A stretch of DNA of 64,000 bases from a bacterium (GTDB lineage Bacteria > CAIWAD01), in assembly GCA_030685015.1 (NCBI GenBank), contig JAUXWS010000028.1:24629-88628 (forward strand), read 5' to 3'. Shown here piece by piece: positions 60,271-64,000 of the stretch. The translations under genes were made by a program, and so were the position numbers. Within the stretch, counting starts at the first letter, position 1. The number at the start of each line of letters is the position of its first letter. The notes under the pieces were generated by a model that saw only the letters and a program-made list of their open reading frames with translations, was not told where the DNA came from and searched no databases.

Positions 60271-62958
60271 TCAGCAAGGCTGGAACCTCGTTGCCAACCC
60301 AGCCAGCGACATCTGCTCCTGGATCTGGTCGTGGGGGATCAGCAGGTAGCGCCAGGGCTTCCCACCGTTTTCCAGGGCATGTCGCGTGGCGTGCTGGCAC
60401 CAAGTGACCGCCGCCTTGGCCTTGGCCAGCACCACGGGATCGTCCATTTCCGTGGCGCGCTTGGGCTCGCAAAGGAACTTCTCGATGGCGGTCTCCACGA
60501 TGAAATCCGGCTCGTAGGTCGAATCCTTGTGGTAGAAGATCGAAAGGGAACCCTTGCCGGGACGCACCCACTTCAGCACCTGGCTGTCGTTCTCCAGCAG
60601 CACGGCAAAGCGCCGCTCGGGATCCGAATCGAACTTCACGGCGGGATAGAGGGACTTGGAGAAGCCCCCGAAGGCCATCGAGCCGATGCGGCTGCGCAAG
60701 CCTTCCGGGATGGGCGCGCGGAAGTCGCGCAGCTCCTCGTCGGCCGCAGTCGTGAAGGTGTTGGAACGCAGCGCCTGAAAGCCCCGTGTCACCGTGGCCA
60801 CGTAGTCGCCGGTGGGCTCGACGAAGTGGTCCTGCATCTGGGCATGGATCAGCTGGACCAGATTCCGCTGGTGGTATTGCAGCACGTTCACCACGTCGTC
60901 TTCCGTGGCCAGGTAGCTGCGCAAGTGGGCCACCACTTGTCCCGCGAGCTGGTAGAGCAGGCCCGCCTGTTCCTCGTAACAGATGTCGTCATAGTCCACC
61001 AAGCCGCGCACCAGATAGTCCTCTGGCCGAGTTTCCGGCACGATGCCGCTGCCGTCCTGCAGCTTGTATTGCTGGTGGTCGTGCAGATGCCGGATCAGGA
61101 TGTCCTGGGAAACCGGCTGCAGGCGGATGTTGCGCGTGTCCAAATCGAAGTCGGCGTACTGGCACTTCACTTCATCCCTGGGCACCACCACGATGCGCGG
61201 CACATCGATGGACAGGGTCTGATAGAGGACCGTGGTCTCGCGCACCACCTTGCCCACGTCCACGGTCACGGTGATGCCTTCCAGCGTGCCTTGCGCTGGA
61301 CGCACCGCCTCCTGGACCTTCTGCGCGATCTCGTGCTGGATGGCCGGCTCCAGCAGCTGGTCACTGCCTTTCAAGCGCTCGTACTGCTTGATGACCTGGT
61401 AGGTGGCCTTGGCGACGGCCTGTTCCTCTGGTTTGTCGAACAAGCGCGGTTGCACCACTGCGGGTTGGCCAGGTTGGGCTGCCGGACGCGTGGCCAGGAG
61501 TTGGCCGGACAACACCTGTTCGAAGGTGCTGGGCACCTCGTGAACCTTGCGCCCGACCTCGGGAATGTCCCGGCCGATCACCACCCCGCAGCGGATGATG
61601 GAATCGGGGTCATTGGCGTGGTCGACGATCTCCTGGAATTTGTCGTGGGACACGATGGTCAGGCGATCCACGGCGGGAACGCCCACGCGGTTGCCAAAGG
61701 GAAGGCGCAGTCCGCGTCCAATGGACTGCTCCACCAATGTCCGCGAATTGGCGGCGCGCAGAGGCACGATGGTGAAGAGGTTGGTGACGTCCCAGCCTTC
61801 CTTCAGCATGTTGACGTGGATGACGATCTCCACTGGGTTGTCCACGTGCTCCACCGTGAGCAGCTGCTGGACCACCTCGTCCTTTTCCTCCCCGCGCAGT
61901 GCGGAGTGGACCTGGATCACCTTGCCTTTGTAGCGCCCTTCGAAGAAGTCGTCGCCTTCGATGACCTGCTGCAAGGCCGCGGCATGGGTTGTGTTCTGGG
62001 CCACCACCAGCAGGAAGGGTTTGACGTAGTGTTTGTCGTGGTTGCGCGCATACACCTCCAGGTCCACCTTGGTGTTCTCGTGGATGCGCACGCCGTCTTC
62101 CAGCTTGACCTTTTCCAGACCTTCTTGTGTGTAGGCGTCGGGATCGAAGTTCTCCCGCGTGGCCACGGCCGGTTCTTTGACGAAGCCGTCTGTCATGGCC
62201 GCCGACAGGGGATAGCTGTAGATCACGTTGCGGAAGGGAACCGATCGCGTGCCTTGCTCCACCTGCGGCGTCGCCGTCAGCTCCAGCCCCAGGATGGGCT
62301 TCAGTTCGTTGATGGCGCGCACCCCAGCGCTGGCCCGGTAGCGGTGGCTTTCGTCCATCAACATCACCAGATCTTCCCGCTCCGCCAGATAGTCGAAGTA
62401 GCTCTGGCCGATGTATTCGCTCAGGCGCTTGATGCGCGGCGCGCTGCCGCCCCGCACTTCGCTGTTGATCTTGCTGATGTTGAAGATGTTGATGTGCACG
62501 CCATCGTCGAACAGGCTGCCGCGCACGGCTCCGGCGCTTTCGTAGGTGTCGCCGGTGATGACCACGGGCGGCTGCGTGCCGAACTCCCCGATGCCCTTGA
62601 AGACGTACTTGGGCGTGTTGGGCGTGAAGTCGGCGATCAGCTTGGAATAGATGGTCAGGTTGGGCGCCAGCACGAAGAAGTTCTTGATGCCCTCCGCCTG
62701 GAACAGGTAGGCGATGAAGGCGCCCATCAGCCGCGTCTTGCCCACGCCGGTGGCCAGGGCGAAACACAGGGACGGGAACTCGCGCTCGAAGTCCTCCACC
62801 GACGGAAACTCGCTGCGGATGGCGGCCAGTGCCGGCATGGGATCCGCGCCTTTGGCCAGGGTGGCGATCTCGCAGACACGGGCCAGGATTTCCAGCGACT
62901 GCCGCTGGGGAGGCCGCAGGCTGAGCCGGTTGCTGATGGCGTTGACGTGTCGGTTCAT
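60271..62958 (-). CDS. Type III-like restriction endonuclease Res subunit (DEAD helicase plus nuclease)
   Basis: 895 residues. Walker A ALATGVGKT (67-75), DEAD-like box LMDESHRYRA near 200, motif III ELTATPQVEQGT, the long accessory part, motif V/VI (NMLKEGWDVTNLFTIVPLR, TLVEQSIGRGLRLPFG), and a C-terminal PD-(D/E)XK nuclease (YHKDSTYEPDFIVET near 839, then EPKRA). It resembles type III restriction Res proteins and their free-standing relatives and would cleave DNA after ATP-driven translocation. It is distinct from the 600-3674 protein in length and sequence. No methyltransferase is seen; the partner may lie beyond the right edge. Confidence 0.85.
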   Translation of the reverse strand: MNRHVNAISNRLSLRPPQRQSLEILARVCEIATLAKGADPMPALAAIRSEFPSVEDFEREFPSLCFALATGVGKTRLMGAFIAYLFQAEGIKNFFVLAPNLTIYSKLIADFTPNTPKYVFKGIGEFGTQPPVVITGDTYESAGAVRGSLFDDGVHINIFNISKINSEVRGGSAPRIKRLSEYIGQSYFDYLAEREDLVMLMDESHRYRASAGVRAINELKPILGLELTATPQVEQGTRSVPFRNVIYSYPLSAAMTDGFVKEPAVATRENFDPDAYTQEGLEKVKLEDGVRIHENTKVDLEVYARNHDKHYVKPFLLVVAQNTTHAAALQQVIEGDDFFEGRYKGKVIQVHSALRGEEKDEVVQQLLTVEHVDNPVEIVIHVNMLKEGWDVTNLFTIVPLRAANSRTLVEQSIGRGLRLPFGNRVGVPAVDRLTIVSHDKFQEIVDHANDPDSIIRCGVVIGRDIPEVGRKVHEVPSTFEQVLSGQLLATRPAAQPGQPAVVQPRLFDKPEEQAVAKATYQVIKQYERLKGSDQLLEPAIQHEIAQKVQEAVRPAQGTLEGITVTVDVGKVVRETTVLYQTLSIDVPRIVVVPRDEVKCQYADFDLDTRNIRLQPVSQDILIRHLHDHQQYKLQDGSGIVPETRPEDYLVRGLVDYDDICYEEQAGLLYQLAGQVVAHLRSYLATEDDVVNVLQYHQRNLVQLIHAQMQDHFVEPTGDYVATVTRGFQALRSNTFTTAADEELRDFRAPIPEGLRSRIGSMAFGGFSKSLYPAVKFDSDPERRFAVLLENDSQVLKWVRPGKGSLSIFYHKDSTYEPDFIVETAIEKFLCEPKRATEMDDPVVLAKAKAAVTWCQHATRHALENGGKPWRYLLIPHDQIQEQMSLAGLATRFQPC

Positions 62959-63043
62959 AGACTTCCCAGAGATTGCTGGTTGAATTCAGATGGTAGCCAC
63001 GCTATATGTGTGCACTTACAGTATGGGTTGGGTCCTTCCTTGG

Positions 63044-63083
63044 GTTCATAGACGTTCATAGCAGGTCATAGATCCGTCCATAG
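63044..63083. promoter_or_regulatory. Four phased CATAG iterons
   Basis: GTTCATAG (63044), GTTCATAG (63054), GGTCATAG (63064) and GTCCATAG (63076), spaced 10, 10 and 12 nt. They lie in the 132-bp gap before the Res gene on the reverse strand. A further GTTCATAG overlaps the Res start (62953). The helical spacing suggests a cooperative operator. Confidence 0.5.
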
Positions 63084-63090
63084 GAAGCCA

Positions 63091-64000
63091 TTATGGCTGG
63101 GGTGATTGGTACCAGGTCCAGCGTCGTGTCCCATGCTTGACCAATCTGTTTTCTCCGACAAGGCGTCCAAGCAATTGCGTGGCTTGACGTTCCGAGATGC
63201 CGCACAGTTCGACCACATTTGACCTTGTGATGCGCTGATGCGCCTGGACAAACTGCAAGACGGCCGCCTCCTGGCGGATGGGATCAAGACCATGGACCCG
63301 GACATAGGCCTCAGGCTGGCCAACCGCGTCATAGAACCTGGCCGCCAGGTGATAGACACGGCCACGGTGTTCACCCCTCGCCTCCACCAGGCCTTCCTCG
63401 ACCAGGCGCTCCAGCAGCGCGCGCGCATCTTGCTGGGAGCGCTGGATATCCCGTGCCGCCTGTTCCGTCGTCATGCGTCGTTCGTGGAAGAGCTGGTTCA
63501 GGACAATCATCAGGTCGACTGTCATGGGTCCCAGGCGTCGCTCGCGTTCGAACACAAAGGCGGCAAACTCCAGGGATTCCGCGCCTCCCCGCAGGGTCAG
63601 CCGCACGCCGGTGGCATCCGAGCGGGAGTAATCGGGAATGGGGCGGCCATAGCGCAGCTGCCCCAGATAGACCTTGTCCACGCCACGTCCAGTCTGCTCC
63701 ACCAGCCCGATGCGCTTCGCTGCGGCGTAGAGGCGCGCATTGCGCGGCAGGGGCTCGTGCACCAGCAGATTCGTGGGGGTGACCCCTTCCGGAAAGCCGC
63801 CGGGGCTGGTCAGCTCCAGACGATCAGGATGCCATTGCAGATGCACCGTTCCCATGCGGCGGTAATCACGATGGAACAGCGCGTTCAGCAGGGCTTCGCG
63901 AAAGGCGCTGAGCGCATAGTCAGGCACCGGCAGGCGGATCATGCCAACCTGCACCTCGCGCTCTTGGGTGCGTGCGTCAAAGCGGGCCTGGAAGGCTTCC
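63091..64000 (-). CDS. AlbA/RecG-like ATP-binding transcriptional regulator (HATPase_c_4 type), 5' end beyond window
   Basis: At least 302 residues; the frame remains open to the window edge, so the N-terminus (probably an AlbA_2/Schlafen DNA-binding part) is missing. The visible start has the HATPase_c_4 motifs: FREALLNALFHRDYR, LELTSPGGFPEGVTP, PRNARLYAAAKRIGLVEQTGRGVDKV. Then come two winged-helix-like segments (MTTEQAARDIQRSQQDARALLERLVEEGLV; ITRSNVVELCGISERQATQLLGRLV). Such proteins often regulate neighbouring restriction or mobile genes. It is followed by the Res and nuclease genes on the same strand, so it may be their regulator. Confidence 0.82.
   Translation of the reverse strand, partial: EAFQARFDARTQEREVQVGMIRLPVPDYALSAFREALLNALFHRDYRRMGTVHLQWHPDRLELTSPGGFPEGVTPTNLLVHEPLPRNARLYAAAKRIGLVEQTGRGVDKVYLGQLRYGRPIPDYSRSDATGVRLTLRGGAESLEFAAFVFERERRLGPMTVDLMIVLNQLFHERRMTTEQAARDIQRSQQDARALLERLVEEGLVEARGEHRGRVYHLAARFYDAVGQPEAYVRVHGLDPIRQEAAVLQFVQAHQRITRSNVVELCGISERQATQLLGRLVGENRLVKHGTRRWTWYQSPQP

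Overview
The window is high-GC bacterial DNA whose gene content fits a non-Bacteroidota lineage of the FCB (Fibrobacterota-Chlorobiota-Bacteroidota) superphylum, perhaps a candidate phylum. The reasons are a PorV/UPF0164-type outer-membrane protein, secreted proteins with type IX-like C-terminal sorting domains (PNPFNP...), TonB-dependent receptors with carboxypeptidase-regulatory N-domains, and several PEGA and lipoprotein genes, all beside a flagellin gene and GC-rich codon use. The phylum cannot be settled from the sequence alone.

Layout. 1-3.7 kb: DUF4276 protein plus a large type III-like restriction helicase-nuclease. 3.7-13.5 kb: mpl (reverse strand), then a forward cluster with a response regulator, a polyprenyl synthase, PTS IIC, IID, HPr and enzyme I, and a large CapA-like protein. 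13.5-19 kb: DinB-like protein, an NYN-cold-shock fusion protein, a hairpin-bounded non-coding element, a lipoprotein and a TonB receptor. 19-37.6 kb: an envelope-protein cluster containing five paralogues that share one N-terminal domain fused to different C-terminal modules (PEGA arrays, a predicted barrel, DUF5763 zinc motifs, PEGA plus an FGE/C-type-lectin domain). Interspersed are three LPP20-like lipoproteins, a chimeric BACON/propeller lipoprotein, an IS630 element and a leaderless AAA/DUF4143 ATPase. 37.8-42.5 kb: tRNA-Thr(CGU), secA and rocD. 42.7-45.6 kb: a beta-helix protein and a sigma-54 activator that share one AT-rich block. 45.9-57.8 kb: TonB receptor, type IX-like cargo proteins, a PorV-like protein and flagellin. 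58.4 kb: an orphan basic protein. 59-64 kb: a second restriction-like operon (PD-(D/E)XK nuclease, Res helicase-nuclease, AlbA/HATPase_c_4-type protein) running off the right edge.

The strongest unexpected signal is a matched pair of sequences at the 3' ends of the two FGE-domain genes (21026-21160 and 37475-37609). They have equal length with no gaps. In the last 123 nt, 100 positions are identical, and 19 of the 23 differences involve an adenine in one copy. Nearly all differences fall in codons of NNC form, as expected if AAC codons in a template had been mutagenised. The rest of the two domains is strongly diverged. This is the signature of variable regions of a diversity-generating retroelement (DGR). 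No reverse transcriptase or template repeat was seen in the window, so the element would have to act in trans or lie outside.

Other notable points: the IS630 insertion sits in codon 4 of one paralogue and the original reading frame can be rebuilt exactly; two AT-rich blocks are spliced in frame into otherwise GC-rich genes; and the DUF4143 promoter coincides with overlapping palindromes.
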